A stretch of 64,000 nucleotides of DNA from BOG-908 sp964247675 (GCA_964247675.1 CAXTVW010000006.1:1-64000); one strand, 5' to 3'. Shown: positions 25,002-33,993, counted from the stretch's first letter. Translations and numbers: made by a program. Notes: generated by a model not told the origin, from the letters alone.

Positions 25002-27629
25002 TTGGCTCTTGATCTGCGTCGCCTGGTCGCGAGCCTGGAAGCCCCCGCCCGATCGGCGCTGGAGGCGGCTGCCGGGCTAGCGCTGGCCAACACGCATGCC
25101 TCCGTCGGTCCCGCGCACTGGCTGACGAAGCTGCTGGAGTCGCGCGGCCCCCTGGCCGTGGAACTCGGCCAGCAGATCGAACTGGGCCGCCTGAGCGCGG
25201 ATCTGACGCGCGCGCTCGACCGCCTGCCGCGCGGCAGCGCCGGCGCGCCTGCGCTCGAGCCGGTGCTCGTGACCTGGATGCGCGAGGCCTGGCTCGCCGC
25301 GTCCCTGCAAGGCGGCCGCACTGCCATCAGCGAGCTGGACCTGCTCAGCGCGCTTGTCGCCGATCCCACGCTGCGCGCTGTGGCGAACGACCTCTCGGCA
25401 CAGTTCCGCGACATCGATGCCCAACGTCTGGAGACGGCCGCCGCCGGCTGGGCCGCGCCGTCCGCCGGCACGCCGGACGGCGCGGCCCCGCAGGCCGCCA
25501 GCGCGCCGGCCAAGCAGGGCGGCGCACTGGAGACCTACACGATCGACCTTACCGCCATGGCGCGCGCCGGCCGCATCGACCCGATCGTCGGCCGCGACGG
25601 CGAGATACGCCAGGTGATCGACATCCTCTCGCGCCGCCGGCAGAACAATCCGATCCTCGTGGGCGAGGCAGGCGTGGGCAAGACCGCCATCGTGGAAGGC
25701 TTCGCACTGCGCGTGGCCGCTGGCGACGTGCCGCCTGCGCTGCGCGGCATCGCGGTGCGCACGCTGGATCTCGGTCTGCTACAGGCGGGCGCCAGCGCAC
25801 GCGGCGAGTTCGAGACACGGCTGAAAGGCGTCATTTCGGACGTGAAAGCCTCGCCGGTTCCGATCATTTTGTTCATCGACGAGGCGCACACGCTGATAGG
25901 CGCCGGCGGACAGGCCGGGCAGGGCGACGCCGCCAACCTGATAAAGCCGGAACTCGCACGCGGCGAGCTGCGCACGATCGCGGCCACCACCTGGGCGGAA
26001 TACAAAAAATATTTCGAGCGCGACGCGGCACTCACCCGACGCTTCCAGACGGTGAAGGTTGACGAGCCGGAACACGACATCGCGGTGGCGATGATGCGCG
26101 GCCTGGTGCCGGTGCTGGAGAAACACCACGGCGTGAGCATCACCGAGGAGGCGCTGGACGCCGCCGTGCGCCTGTCCGCCCGCTATATTCCGGCGCGCCA
26201 GTTGCCGGACAAATGCGTGAGCCTGCTGGATACCGCGTGCGCGTCGGTGGCAATCGCGCGCAGCACGCCGCCGGCTGCGCTAGAGGACGTCGAACGCCGG
26301 CTGGAACGCCTGAAGGCCGAGCGCGCGTCCGTCACCCGCGAGGGGCTGGCCGCGCGACGCACCGCCGTGGAAGCCGAGATCGCGCAGGCCACCGCGGAGG
26401 CCGCGAAACTGCGTGCGCAATGGACCGCCGAGTGCGACCTGACCGCCCAGCTCGAAGCCGCCGAGAAGGCGACCGACGGCAGTGAGACCGAAGGGTTGCG
26501 CGTTCGCCTCGCCGAACTGCAGGGCGAGAGCCCGATGGTGCCCAGGCGGGTCGATCGCGACGCGGTCGCCGGCATCGTCACCCGCTGGACCGGCATACCG
26601 GTCGGTCGCATGCTGGCCTCCGACATAGACAGCGTGCTGTCGCTGGAGGACGCACTGCGACGCCGCGTCATCGGCCAGGACCACGCGCTGCGCGCCATCG
26701 CGGACGCGGTGCAGATCAGCCGCGCAAACCTGGCCGATCCGCGCAAGCCGGTGGGCGTGTTTCTCCTCGTGGGCACCAGCGGCGTCGGCAAGACGGAGAC
26801 CGCGGTCGCACTCGCCGAGCAGCTCTATGGCGGCGCGCAGAGCCTGACCACGGTGAACCTCTCGGAGTTCAAGGAGGAGCACAAGGTCAGCATGCTGGTG
26901 GGCTCGCCGCCCGGCTACGTCGGCTACGGCGAAGGCGGCGTGCTGACCGAAGCGGTGCGTCGCCGACCGCACGGCGTGCTGCTGCTGGACGAGGTGGAGA
27001 AAGCCCATCCCGGCGTGCAGGACGTGTTCTACCAGGTGTTCGACCGCGGCATTCTGCGCGACGGCGAGGGCCGCGACATCGATTTCCGCCACACCACGAT
27101 CCTGCTCACCGCCAATGTCGGTTCGGACCTGATAGCCTCGCTGGCCGCCGACCCGGACACGATGCCGGACGCGGCCGGACTGGAAGCCGTATTGCGGCCG
27201 GAACTGCTCAAGGTGTTCAAGCCGGCGTTCCTCGGACGCGTAACGATCGTGCCGTATCTGCCGTTGTCGGACGAGACTTTTGCGAAGGTTGTGGCCCTGC
27301 AACTGGAGCGCGTGCGGGCGCGTGCGGAAGAGACATACGGCGTGGAACTTCTGTTTGCCGAAACGTTGGTGAATCAGATCGGCCAACGCGCCCGTGGAAC
27401 GGAGATTGGGGCGCGCGCCGTGGAACAGATCATCGCGCGGGAGCTATTGCCGCTCCTGTCGCGACACTTCCTTGAGCGGCTCGGCGACAAGGTGCGCGTC
27501 AGCACCTTGGCCGTGTCACTCGATGATGACGGGCGCTTCACCCTCGGCGAGGCGACGCTGGCCGCACCGGATGCCGACATCCGGCCGGGCCACGCGTCTG
27601 AGGCGCACGTAGAACCGGCGGAGGCCTGA
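25002..27629 (+). CDS. tssH: T6SS AAA+ ATPase TssH (ClpV), TTG start
   Basis: Hexameric ATPase that disassembles contracted sheath for reuse; 875 residues, normal for ClpV. The N-domain is about 1-145, and an Ala/Pro/Gly-rich linker leads to the first AAA+ module with Walker A GEAGVGKT (221-228). A coiled middle region lies near 430-500, and the second AAA+ module has Walker A GTSGVGKT (591-598), Walker B LLLDEVEKA and a C-terminal small domain (TIVPYLPLSDE, GARAVEQIIARELLP). The start is TTG at 25002, with GGAG eight bases upstream. It heads the plus-strand T6SS half; hcp follows after 73 bp. Confidence 0.95.
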   Translation: MALDLRRLVASLEAPARSALEAAAGLALANTHASVGPAHWLTKLLESRGPLAVELGQQIELGRLSADLTRALDRLPRGSAGAPALEPVLVTWMREAWLAASLQGGRTAISELDLLSALVADPTLRAVANDLSAQFRDIDAQRLETAAAGWAAPSAGTPDGAAPQAASAPAKQGGALETYTIDLTAMARAGRIDPIVGRDGEIRQVIDILSRRRQNNPILVGEAGVGKTAIVEGFALRVAAGDVPPALRGIAVRTLDLGLLQAGASARGEFETRLKGVISDVKASPVPIILFIDEAHTLIGAGGQAGQGDAANLIKPELARGELRTIAATTWAEYKKYFERDAALTRRFQTVKVDEPEHDIAVAMMRGLVPVLEKHHGVSITEEALDAAVRLSARYIPARQLPDKCVSLLDTACASVAIARSTPPAALEDVERRLERLKAERASVTREGLAARRTAVEAEIAQATAEAAKLRAQWTAECDLTAQLEAAEKATDGSETEGLRVRLAELQGESPMVPRRVDRDAVAGIVTRWTGIPVGRMLASDIDSVLSLEDALRRRVIGQDHALRAIADAVQISRANLADPRKPVGVFLLVGTSGVGKTETAVALAEQLYGGAQSLTTVNLSEFKEEHKVSMLVGSPPGYVGYGEGGVLTEAVRRRPHGVLLLDEVEKAHPGVQDVFYQVFDRGILRDGEGRDIDFRHTTILLTANVGSDLIASLAADPDTMPDAAGLEAVLRPELLKVFKPAFLGRVTIVPYLPLSDETFAKVVALQLERVRARAEETYGVELLFAETLVNQIGQRARGTEIGARAVEQIIARELLPLLSRHFLERLGDKVRVSTLAVSLDDDGRFTLGEATLAAPDADIRPGHASEAHVEPAEA

Positions 27630-27702
27630 GACCACCCTCAAGCAGCCGCCAGAATAGCAGCACGCCGGCGCAGCCGGTGACCCAGACGGAAGGAATTCAA
27701 CA

Positions 27703-28188
27703 ATGCCCATCTACCTGCAGCTTACGGGCGGCGAACAGCCCATCACCGGCGACGCGACCCAGACCGACCACATCGGCTGGATGGACATCACCTCGATGCA
27801 TTGGTCGGTCAACCGCAGCGTCAGCACCACCGTCGGTGCCGCCTCCAACCGCGAAGCTTCCGAGCCGAACCTGAGCGAGGTCACGCTCACCAAGATCAGC
27901 GACAGCTCGCACGCTGCGCTCTATCAGGCAGCCACCACCGGCAAGCAGCCGATGGTCGCGACGATCGACCTCGTCAACACCGGCAACCCGGGCAAGACCT
28001 ACTGCCAGTACGTGCTGCAGAACACGATCATCTCCGGCTTCACCGCCGGCTCCAGCGGCGACCGTCCGAGCGAGACGCTCACGCTGAACTTCACCCAGAA
28101 GAACGTGAACTACACTAAGGAAGACGCCAACGGCAGCCCGACCGTCTCGCGCGCCAGCTACAACCAGGCCAGCGCCCAGGCTACCTAA
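27703..28188 (+). CDS. tssD: T6SS tube protein Hcp (TssD)
   Basis: Secreted hexameric ring protein that stacks into the inner tube and can carry small effectors; 161 residues. The Hcp/T6SS DUF796 pattern is clear: IYLQLTGGEQPITGDATQ, IGWMDITSMHWSVNR, TLTKISDSSHAALYQAATTGKQ and TLTLNFTQKNVNYT. A strong AAGGA ribosome-binding site sits 8 nt before the ATG, fitting the high expression expected for Hcp. There is no signal peptide, as expected for T6SS export. A long G/C hairpin follows the stop. Confidence 0.95.
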   Translation: MPIYLQLTGGEQPITGDATQTDHIGWMDITSMHWSVNRSVSTTVGAASNREASEPNLSEVTLTKISDSSHAALYQAATTGKQPMVATIDLVNTGNPGKTYCQYVLQNTIISGFTAGSSGDRPSETLTLNFTQKNVNYTKEDANGSPTVSRASYNQASAQAT

Positions 28189-28190
28189 AG

Positions 28191-28300
28191 CAAGCGAGCG
28201 GTTCTTTTTTGAAAGACAGAACCAAAAAACCTCTACTCCCTGCCGGGTGCTGGCTGCAGCACCCGGCGGGGAGAAAATCTTCCCGGCCTTCAACCAGGTG
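28191..28300. repeat. Compact diverged palindromic element, copy R8
   Basis: Downstream of hcp. The left arm GTTCTTTTTTGAAAGACAGAAC keeps GTTCT/AGAAC closing pairs although the A run is interrupted. The centre has collapsed to a single long hairpin (separate entry). The right arm is almost lost: only GAGAAAATCTTCCCGGCCTTC remains. It is the smallest recognisable copy. Confidence 0.65.
28242..28267 (+). terminator. Strong hairpin after hcp (attenuator or processing site)
   Basis: A perfect 11-bp stem, GCCGGGTGCTG / CAGCACCCGGC, with a GCTG loop, extended outward by CTCCC/GGGAG. It lies 54 nt after the hcp stop and 39 nt before the next start. No U-tract follows on the plus strand, so it is not a textbook intrinsic terminator. 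It could stabilise the hcp mRNA 3' end or attenuate read-through, making Hcp more abundant than the genes downstream. Confidence 0.4.
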
Positions 28301-28305
28301 CTCGA

Positions 28306-28977
28306 ATGGCCGAAACGCTTACTGCCGAACAAGCCCAAACCCTGCTCGACGGGATTGACTCTGCGTTCGAAGCTGTCCTGCACGGCCGCTATGGCGGCGG
28401 CATTTCGGCGACCTTGGCACAGGGCGCCGGTGAGGCAGCTTCGGCAACCCTGCGGACCGCCCGTGCCGGCAGCATCGCCTTCATCCGCCTGCATTTGCAG
28501 CCGTCCGGCGGGGCGTCCAGTGCCGGCGTCGAGGGCATCCCGATCGGCACGGCGGAACTGACCGACGGCCCCAGCTCCGCCGTCCAGGGCACGACCGTGC
28601 AAACCGAAATATTCCTTGACCAGGACCCCAACGAGCCGAGCGATGCCACCGCCCTGTCCAGCGGTGTGCTGCTGGAGCACGCCCCCTCCGGCCTGCCAAA
28701 TGGCGGCCTGCTCGTCGTGCGCAGCACCGAAGCGGCCCGCAACCACGAGCAGACCGTCCTTGCCGAACAACAGAACTGGCGCCCGAACCCGAGCCGGCAC
28801 GTGGCAAGCTCCGGCCTCGGCGCGTCCGGCCGCAGTCATCGCCGGGCCAGCCCTGCCGTGACGTTGCTGCCCGTCAGCGCGGACCTGCTTGTTCGCCTTG
28901 GCGGCGCTGTTAGCGCGTTGGCAATGAGTATCGGGCAGGTTTCGGTGATCTTGCTGCCTAGTGGATCGGCGGGATGA
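28306..28977 (+). CDS. Unrecognised T6SS-locus protein (223 aa)
   Basis: No family recognised. The N-terminal third has MAETLTAEQAQTLLDGIDSAF and a Gly/Ala-rich stretch. The middle (about 55-140) looks beta-rich (GSIAFIRLHLQPSG, VQTEIFLDQDPNEP, GLLVVRSTEAA). Residues 160-187 are basic (SRHVASSGLGASGRSHRRASP). The C-terminus is hydrophobic (TLLPVSADLLVRLGGAVSALAMSIGQVSVILLPSG) and could be a membrane or buried helix. The start ATG has an AGGTG site 6-10 nt upstream. Its place between hcp and vgrG suggests an Hcp- or VgrG-linked effector, adaptor or accessory factor, but nothing in the sequence decides which. Codon use matches the neighbours. Confidence 0.7.
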   Translation: MAETLTAEQAQTLLDGIDSAFEAVLHGRYGGGISATLAQGAGEAASATLRTARAGSIAFIRLHLQPSGGASSAGVEGIPIGTAELTDGPSSAVQGTTVQTEIFLDQDPNEPSDATALSSGVLLEHAPSGLPNGGLLVVRSTEAARNHEQTVLAEQQNWRPNPSRHVASSGLGASGRSHRRASPAVTLLPVSADLLVRLGGAVSALAMSIGQVSVILLPSGSAG

Positions 28978-28979
28978 GC

Positions 28980-29146
28980 GGAAAGGAAGAAAGGCCTTCT
29001 TTTTTGAAAAAAGGAAGCAAAAAACTTTTACCTACCCGCATTTGCATCATCCGGGTGCATCTGGCGGGGGCGCTTGTAGCAGCGCAGGAGCGGGACAAGT
29101 TTTTTGTTTCCTTTTTTCAGAGGAAAGAGCCTTTCGGCTTTCCTTT
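28980..29146. repeat. Palindromic intergenic element, copy R9
   Basis: Upstream of vgrG. The left arm reads CTTCTTTTTTGAAAAAAGGAAG. The right arm has been rebuilt as TTTCCTTTTTTCAGAGGAAA, where TTTCCT pairs with AGGAAA in place of the usual CTTCTT/AAGAAG. The centre has a CCCGCATTTGCATCATCCGGGTGC stretch that differs from other copies. A further 94 bp to the vgrG start holds nothing recognisable. Confidence 0.85.
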
Positions 29147-29240
29147 TGATACCGAAATATCTCTTGCCCATCTCCCCCAACCTCGCGCACATCTGTATGT
29201 GAGAGAACAGCCGGCCAAAGTCCGCGCTGGAACATGATTG

Positions 29241-31184
29241 ATGGACGGGTCTCCAAGCTATTCCCAAGCCAACCGACAACTGGCCATCCAGACGCCCCTC
29301 GGCACAGACGTCCTGTTGCTCGAAGCGATGGATGGTGCAGAGGCCCTGTCCTCGTTGTTCGGCTACGCGCTGCGCGTGCGCGCCTTCAACGATGCGATCG
29401 ACCCGTCCCAGCTGATAACCAAGTCGGTTGACTGGCAGATCGCGCTGGACGGCGGCGGCTGGCGCCAGTTCAACGGCTGTGTGGCGACCTATTCCGGCGG
29501 CGAGGCGATGGCGCGCGGCCAGCGATCCTACGTGCTCAATGTGGTGCCCTGGCTGTGGTTCCTGCAACACCGGCAGGACAGCCGGGTGTTCCAGAACAAC
29601 ACTGTCATCCAGATCGCCGAACAGATCTTCACCGAGCTGGGCTTCAAGGATTTCGATACGAGTGGTCTGGCGCAGGAATACAAGCCACGGTTGTATTGCG
29701 TGCAGTATCGCGAGACGGATTTCAACTTCGTCTCCCGCCTGTTCGAGGAAGAGGGAATTTTCTACTACTTCCAGCACCAGCAGGGCCGCCACATCCTGAT
29801 GCTGGCAGACGGCGCGCACGCCTATAAGGACATCCCCGACGGCACGCTGCCCTACAACCCGCCTGGCATCTTCCATAACGGCGTCACCGCCTGGACGCAT
29901 CACATGGCGTTTCGCTCGGGCAAGAGCACGACAACCGACTACGATTTCCAGAATCCGGGCAACTCGCTGGTCACCAGCACCAACGGCCTGTCGCCCATTC
30001 CGCAGGCCGACAAGTTCGAGATCTTCGACTATCCCGGCCGTTACACCCAGCGCGACCGCGGCGAGGGCGTGAGTTCCCGCCTTATCGGTGCGCATGAGAA
30101 GGGCCAGAACACCATTTCGGCCGCCAGCAGCGCGCGCACGCTGCAGCCGGCCGGGCGTTTCCAGCTCGAAGCGCACCCGATCGACGGCGAGAACCAGAAA
30201 TACGTTATCGTGTCCGTGGTCCACCACGCGACCGACCCGACATTCGACAGCGTGGCCAAGGGCGCCCCGAAATACCAGAACACCTTCACCTGCCTGCCGG
30301 CCAACGTGGATTTCGTCCCCGAGCAGCGCTCGGAGAAACCGATCATTCCCGGCATGCAGAGCGCGGTGGTGACCGGCCCGGCGGGCGAGGAGATCTACAC
30401 CGACCGTTATGGCAGGATAAAAATCAAGTTCCATTGGGACCGCAAGGGCAAGTCGGACGAGACGAGCTCGTGCTGGATGCGTGTCGCACAGTCCTGGGCC
30501 GGCCGCGGCTTTGGCACGCAGACCATCCCGCGCATCGGCATGGAGGTGGGCGTCACCTTCATGGAAGGCGATCCGGACCACCCGGTGGTGGTCTGCTGCA
30601 TGCCGAACGCCAACACCATTCCGTCCCTGAAACTGCCTGATGAAAAGGAGCGCACCGGCTTCCGCACCAGCACCAGCCCGGGCGGCGGCGGGTTCAACGA
30701 AATCACCCTCGAAGACAAGAAGAGCGCGGAGGAGGTGTTCATCCACGCGCAGAAGGACCTCTCGATGCTGGTGGGCAACAACCACCTGACCACCGTGGGC
30801 AACGTCAGCCTGCAGGCGACCGAGACGCTGTGGCTCAGCTCCGTGCATGACAGCGTCATCGAGCAGACGCAGGCCCACATCCTGATCAAGCACCAGAACA
30901 GCCAAATCTACCTCGATGCCGATTGCGTCAGGATAAATTTCGGCTCCGGCCATGTGCTGCAGCTCGACAAGGACGGCGTGCACATGCATTCCGTGGCTAA
31001 GGTGGAAGCCTCCCAGGGCGGCGCGGACGGCTCTGCCGACAACCACGTCTCGATCGTGCCGGCAGGCGTGGACATACGCGGCCAGGGCGTGCTGGTAGAA
31101 GCCGGCTCGGCCAACAGCGCCACCATCGAAATGGGCGACCAGGGCATACAGCAGACCGGGCAGAAGATATGGCTGAACTCGTGA
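29241..31184 (+). CDS. tssI: T6SS spike protein VgrG (TssI)
   Basis: Trimeric puncturing spike, 647 residues from the ATG at 29241; a TTG codon directly before it is also in frame. The gp27-like part is about 1-370 (TDVLLLEAMDGAEALSSLFGY, DRRVFQNNTV-like SRVFQNNTVIQIAEQIF, RETDFNFVSRLFEEEGIFYYF). The gp5 OB-fold and beta-helix follow (VVTGPAGEEIYTDRYGRIKIKFHWDRKGK, SCWMRVAQSWAGRGFGTQTIPRIGMEVGVTFMEGDPDHPVV, GFNEITLEDKKSAEEVFIHAQKDL). The C-terminal extension (about 500-647) is a regular blade-like repeat without an obvious enzymatic domain, so this VgrG is probably a carrier. The cargo genes follow directly. Confidence 0.95.
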   Translation: MDGSPSYSQANRQLAIQTPLGTDVLLLEAMDGAEALSSLFGYALRVRAFNDAIDPSQLITKSVDWQIALDGGGWRQFNGCVATYSGGEAMARGQRSYVLNVVPWLWFLQHRQDSRVFQNNTVIQIAEQIFTELGFKDFDTSGLAQEYKPRLYCVQYRETDFNFVSRLFEEEGIFYYFQHQQGRHILMLADGAHAYKDIPDGTLPYNPPGIFHNGVTAWTHHMAFRSGKSTTTDYDFQNPGNSLVTSTNGLSPIPQADKFEIFDYPGRYTQRDRGEGVSSRLIGAHEKGQNTISAASSARTLQPAGRFQLEAHPIDGENQKYVIVSVVHHATDPTFDSVAKGAPKYQNTFTCLPANVDFVPEQRSEKPIIPGMQSAVVTGPAGEEIYTDRYGRIKIKFHWDRKGKSDETSSCWMRVAQSWAGRGFGTQTIPRIGMEVGVTFMEGDPDHPVVVCCMPNANTIPSLKLPDEKERTGFRTSTSPGGGGFNEITLEDKKSAEEVFIHAQKDLSMLVGNNHLTTVGNVSLQATETLWLSSVHDSVIEQTQAHILIKHQNSQIYLDADCVRINFGSGHVLQLDKDGVHMHSVAKVEASQGGADGSADNHVSIVPAGVDIRGQGVLVEAGSANSATIEMGDQGIQQTGQKIWLNS

Positions 31185-31238
31185 CCGGCGCGCGCGCACC
31201 CCTGCCTGCACCGGCTGCGCCGGGCGGCTAGCGGCAGG

Positions 31239-32027
31239 ATGCCTTTCCCAGGAAACATGGTTGCAGCTCCCATCATGGCCGCCAAGCAAGGCATGAAGGA
31301 CGTCAACTTCCATCCGGTCACCGACCAGGCGCCGCCGGTGCTGCAATACGTCAGCGGTCCGCTCACCGGCAAAGGCTCAGGCCTGCTGACACCTGTCACC
31401 CAGACCTTCGCCGGCACCACGCAGTCCAGCCTCACCCAGTCCGCCCAGTCTGCCGGCTCGGCGATGCACCTGGGCAGCAGCACGCTCACGCCGGTTGGCA
31501 GCAGCACTTCCACATCGTCGGCGCCGGCAGGCTCCAGCCTGAGCGGCGCGGCGTTCGCGGCCCTGGAGGGTGGCGGCGGTGGCGCAAGCGGCGGCATGGG
31601 CGCGCAAGGCATGGCCGCCGCGCAGGCGATGATGGCCAGCACGCCGGGCGCCCATGGCAGCGCCGCCGCCATGGCCGGCTCCGCGCTCGGCAACCCCGCG
31701 ATGTCCCAGGCCGCCTCCAATGGCAGCGGCGCCGCTGCCGCCGCGGCCTCTGCCGGCGGCGCGGGCCTATCAAGCTTGCCGGGCATCACGCCAGGCATGC
31801 AGCCTGCCTCGCCGCAGTTCGCCCCGCTGCCCACCATTCCCGCCATGCCGAGGCTTTCCGACGTGCTGAGCCGGCTCGGCGCCATCGTCGGCATCTCCGG
31901 CTCCGGCACGTCGCCTTCCGGGCCGGACGCGCTGTCCGGCTCCGGCGGCAGCGGTGCGACCGCCCCACCCGCCAGCCAGTTCGGCGGCAGTGCCCCGGCC
32001 GACCCCACCGAAGCGGAATTCGACTGA
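31239..32027 (+). CDS. Ala/Gly/Ser-rich protein of the vgrG cargo locus, unknown
   Basis: A 262-residue protein without a recognised family. The first 60 residues have a defined start (PFPGNMVAAPIMAAKQGMKDVNFHPVTDQAPPVLQYVSGPLTGKG). The remainder is low complexity: Ser/Thr, then Gly/Ala, then Pro-rich, ending in acidic PADPTEAEFD. It lies 54 nt after vgrG and 3 nt before the Eag chaperone gene, so it is almost certainly co-transcribed with the effector set. Low-complexity linkers of this kind can join spike and effector, so a structural adaptor or tether is one guess. Composition alone cannot show function. Start ATG is preceded by a weak GGCAGG. Confidence 0.65.
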   Translation: MPFPGNMVAAPIMAAKQGMKDVNFHPVTDQAPPVLQYVSGPLTGKGSGLLTPVTQTFAGTTQSSLTQSAQSAGSAMHLGSSTLTPVGSSTSTSSAPAGSSLSGAAFAALEGGGGGASGGMGAQGMAAAQAMMASTPGAHGSAAAMAGSALGNPAMSQAASNGSGAAAAAASAGGAGLSSLPGITPGMQPASPQFAPLPTIPAMPRLSDVLSRLGAIVGISGSGTSPSGPDALSGSGGSGATAPPASQFGGSAPADPTEAEFD

Positions 32028-32030
32028 TCC

Positions 32031-32477
32031 ATGGGCCAGGACTGCCGCGGCACCGACTACGTATTTCCCGTGCCTGACAAATGGCTGGAACGATCGATGA
32101 TCGGCTACGCGGCACCCGCCGCGCCGAACAAGCCGATGACGCCGAACATCCTTGTGGCCACCAACCAGATGCCGCCCGACGAGGCGCTGGACGCGTTCGT
32201 CACCCGCCAGGTGGCCGATCTGGAGTCGCGCGCCGCCGGCTTCGCGCTGAAATTGCGGCGCGACGCACGGCTGGACGGCGTGGCCTGCATCGAGATCGTG
32301 TTCGCCTGGCAGGGCGGCGAGACGGGCCGCATCCAGCAGCGCCAGATCTACGTGCTGCGGCCCGGCGAGCGGGTGATGAGCATCACGCACACGGCGCCGG
32401 AGGCGGAGTTTGCAGCGTGTGACGGGATTTTCCTCGACATGCTGCGGCACTTCGCCTGGACGGACGGTGCTGCTTGA
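32031..32477 (+). CDS. Eag-type T6SS effector chaperone (DcrB/DUF1795 family)
   Basis: A 148-residue protein matching the DcrB/DUF1795 fold by its opening (DYVFPVPDKWLERSMIGYAA), the PDEALDAFVTRQVADLESRAAGFALKLRRDARLDG middle and the final strand VMSITHTAPEAEFAACDGIFLDMLRHFAW. Eag chaperones of this fold bind the hydrophobic N-terminal segments of prePAAR effectors in the cytoplasm, shielding them before loading on VgrG. The next gene is exactly such an effector. It begins 3 nt after the preceding stop. Family assignment is by motif memory only. Confidence 0.85.
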   Translation: MGQDCRGTDYVFPVPDKWLERSMIGYAAPAAPNKPMTPNILVATNQMPPDEALDAFVTRQVADLESRAAGFALKLRRDARLDGVACIEIVFAWQGGETGRIQQRQIYVLRPGERVMSITHTAPEAEFAACDGIFLDMLRHFAWTDGAA

Positions 32478-32479
32478 CG

Positions 32480-32663
32480 AAAGCAGGCAAGGCCTTCTTT
32501 TTTGAAAAAAAGAAGCAAAAAACTTTTGCTCCCAAGCTGCATGCGGGCGCGCGCTGGTTCTGCCATCGCACAGGCTGGCAGAACCAGCACGCGCCGTCAT
32601 GCAGGCGGGGAGCAAAAGTTTTTTGGTCCTTAATTTCAAAAAAGGACTGCTTCCTTCCTTCCT
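32480..32663. repeat. Palindromic intergenic element, copy R10
   Basis: Between the Eag gene and the effector. The left arm is canonical CTTC/GAAG. The right arm is GGTCCTTAATTTCAAAAAAGGAC, with ends changed to GTCC/GGAC. The centre has a long clean hairpin, GCGCTGGTTCTGCCA against TGGCAGAACCAGCACGC, showing the same CTGCCA/TGGCAG core as R1. It sits between two genes whose products should be made together. Confidence 0.9.
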
Positions 32664-32664
32664 T

Positions 32665-33993
32665 ATGACCGCTCCCGCCGCTCGCCAGGGCGACGCCATC
32701 TCCCACACCGACTCAGCCTTCGGCTTCGGTCTTGGCGGCGCGATCGGCCTCGCCGCCGGTCTGGCCCTGCTGACCGTGGCCACCGGTGGCGCGGACCTGG
32801 CCGTGCTGGCGGCGGTCGGCGGTGCCGTGGCGCTGACCGGCGGTGGCGCGCTCGCAGGCATGAACATCGGCGCCACGTATGGCCATGCCACCGGGGACAT
32901 CCTCACCGGCTCGCTCAACGTCCTCGTCAACAAGCAGAACGCCGCCCGCACCCTGGCCGACACGGCCGTGTGCGACGAGCACGACGCCCCGCAGAAGATC
33001 GCCACCGGCAGCAGCAGCGTGTTCATCAACAGCATGCCCGCGGCGCGGCTCGGCGACCTGACCATATGCGACGCGCGTATCTCGTCGGCCTCGCCGAACG
33101 TGTTCATCGGCGGCGGCACGACGTCTTACGCGGACATCAGCCCCGAGGTGCCCAAGCTTGCGGTCGACGTGGCGGCATCCATGGTGATCGCCGGCTCCGC
33201 CGTGGCGCTGGGGGCAGGCGGCGCCGCGGCCTATGCGTCGGCTGGCTGGGCCGGGGCCGGCGTTTTCGGCATGCAGGCGGCCGGCGGGCTTGCCGGCGGC
33301 GCAGCCCTTGGGGCGGCCGGCAAATCAATCGGCGGCGCGCTCGGCGGGGCGCGCGGCGCTGCCTGGGGCGAGGCGATCGGCGGACTGGGTGGCGGACTGG
33401 CCGGTGGTGCCGCCGCAGGCCGCCTCGGCGCGGCCATGACCGGCGACACCGCGGCCGGCGCTCTGGGTGCCTCCTCGGCCGAAGAACAGGCAAGCCCGTT
33501 CACGCCCATCAAGACCGACCAGACCGAACCAGGCGCAGTGCCGATGACGTCCGACCTGCAATCGCAGATGGATGCGGCCAATGCCCGCGGCGCGATGTCG
33601 GCCGACGGCTATCCGGACCTGCCGGCGGACAAGGCGCAGACGTTCGGAGGCACGCCGACGCCGTGGAACGGTGACGATCCGGCAAACAGCGGCACCATCT
33701 CCCGCGTGACCGGATCGGATGCGTCGGCCAATGGCGGTTTCTGGTCGGCCGACGCGCCGACGACAGAAGCGGATTGGCGGGGTGGCAGCGCGGTGCAGAA
33801 CAACTGGAACGGCAACGGCGCCTACGTCCAGTCACCCACGACCGGCCTGCGCGGCTGGATCGGGCCCGCCGCGCCGCAGATGTCGAGTGACGGCACCAGC
33901 GTGTTGCCAGGCGGATCGCAGCAGATATGGATACCGCCCGGATCGGCATCTCCGTCTGCGCCAACGCCCACACCCTGGAGTGGAAAGCCTTGA
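32665..33993 (+). CDS. prePAAR/PAAR-domain T6SS effector with unassigned C-terminal domain
   Basis: A 442-residue candidate effector. It starts with a prePAAR-like motif (AARQGDAISHTDSA, 5-18), then a hydrophobic Gly/Ala hairpin (about 20-70) that an Eag chaperone would shield, then a PAAR-type spike tip (ATGSSSVFINSMPAARLGDLTICDARISSASPNVFIGGG, about 113-152). A second Gly/Ala-rich hydrophobic region (about 165-270) could insert into membrane. The last 120 residues are polar and Trp/Gly-rich (GFWSADAPTTEADWRG, NNWNGNGAY, RGWIGPAAPQM, LPGGSQQIWIP) and look like a separate toxin domain, not assigned. The ATG at 32665 is chosen because prePAAR begins there; an upstream in-frame reading is repeat sequence. 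Confidence 0.88.
   Translation: MTAPAARQGDAISHTDSAFGFGLGGAIGLAAGLALLTVATGGADLAVLAAVGGAVALTGGGALAGMNIGATYGHATGDILTGSLNVLVNKQNAARTLADTAVCDEHDAPQKIATGSSSVFINSMPAARLGDLTICDARISSASPNVFIGGGTTSYADISPEVPKLAVDVAASMVIAGSAVALGAGGAAAYASAGWAGAGVFGMQAAGGLAGGAALGAAGKSIGGALGGARGAAWGEAIGGLGGGLAGGAAAGRLGAAMTGDTAAGALGASSAEEQASPFTPIKTDQTEPGAVPMTSDLQSQMDAANARGAMSADGYPDLPADKAQTFGGTPTPWNGDDPANSGTISRVTGSDASANGGFWSADAPTTEADWRGGSAVQNNWNGNGAYVQSPTTGLRGWIGPAAPQMSSDGTSVLPGGSQQIWIPPGSASPSAPTPTPWSGKP

Noticed and set aside
29028..31346. Long open frame on the minus strand (about 770 codons) opposite vgrG
   Set aside because: High-GC antisense shadow; no recognisable motifs, composition dominated by Arg/His/Ala, and the plus-strand frame encodes a clear VgrG.
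32599..32664. In-frame N-terminal extension of the PAAR effector
   Set aside because: It translates the right arm of repeat R10; prePAAR homology and a proper start begin at 32665.
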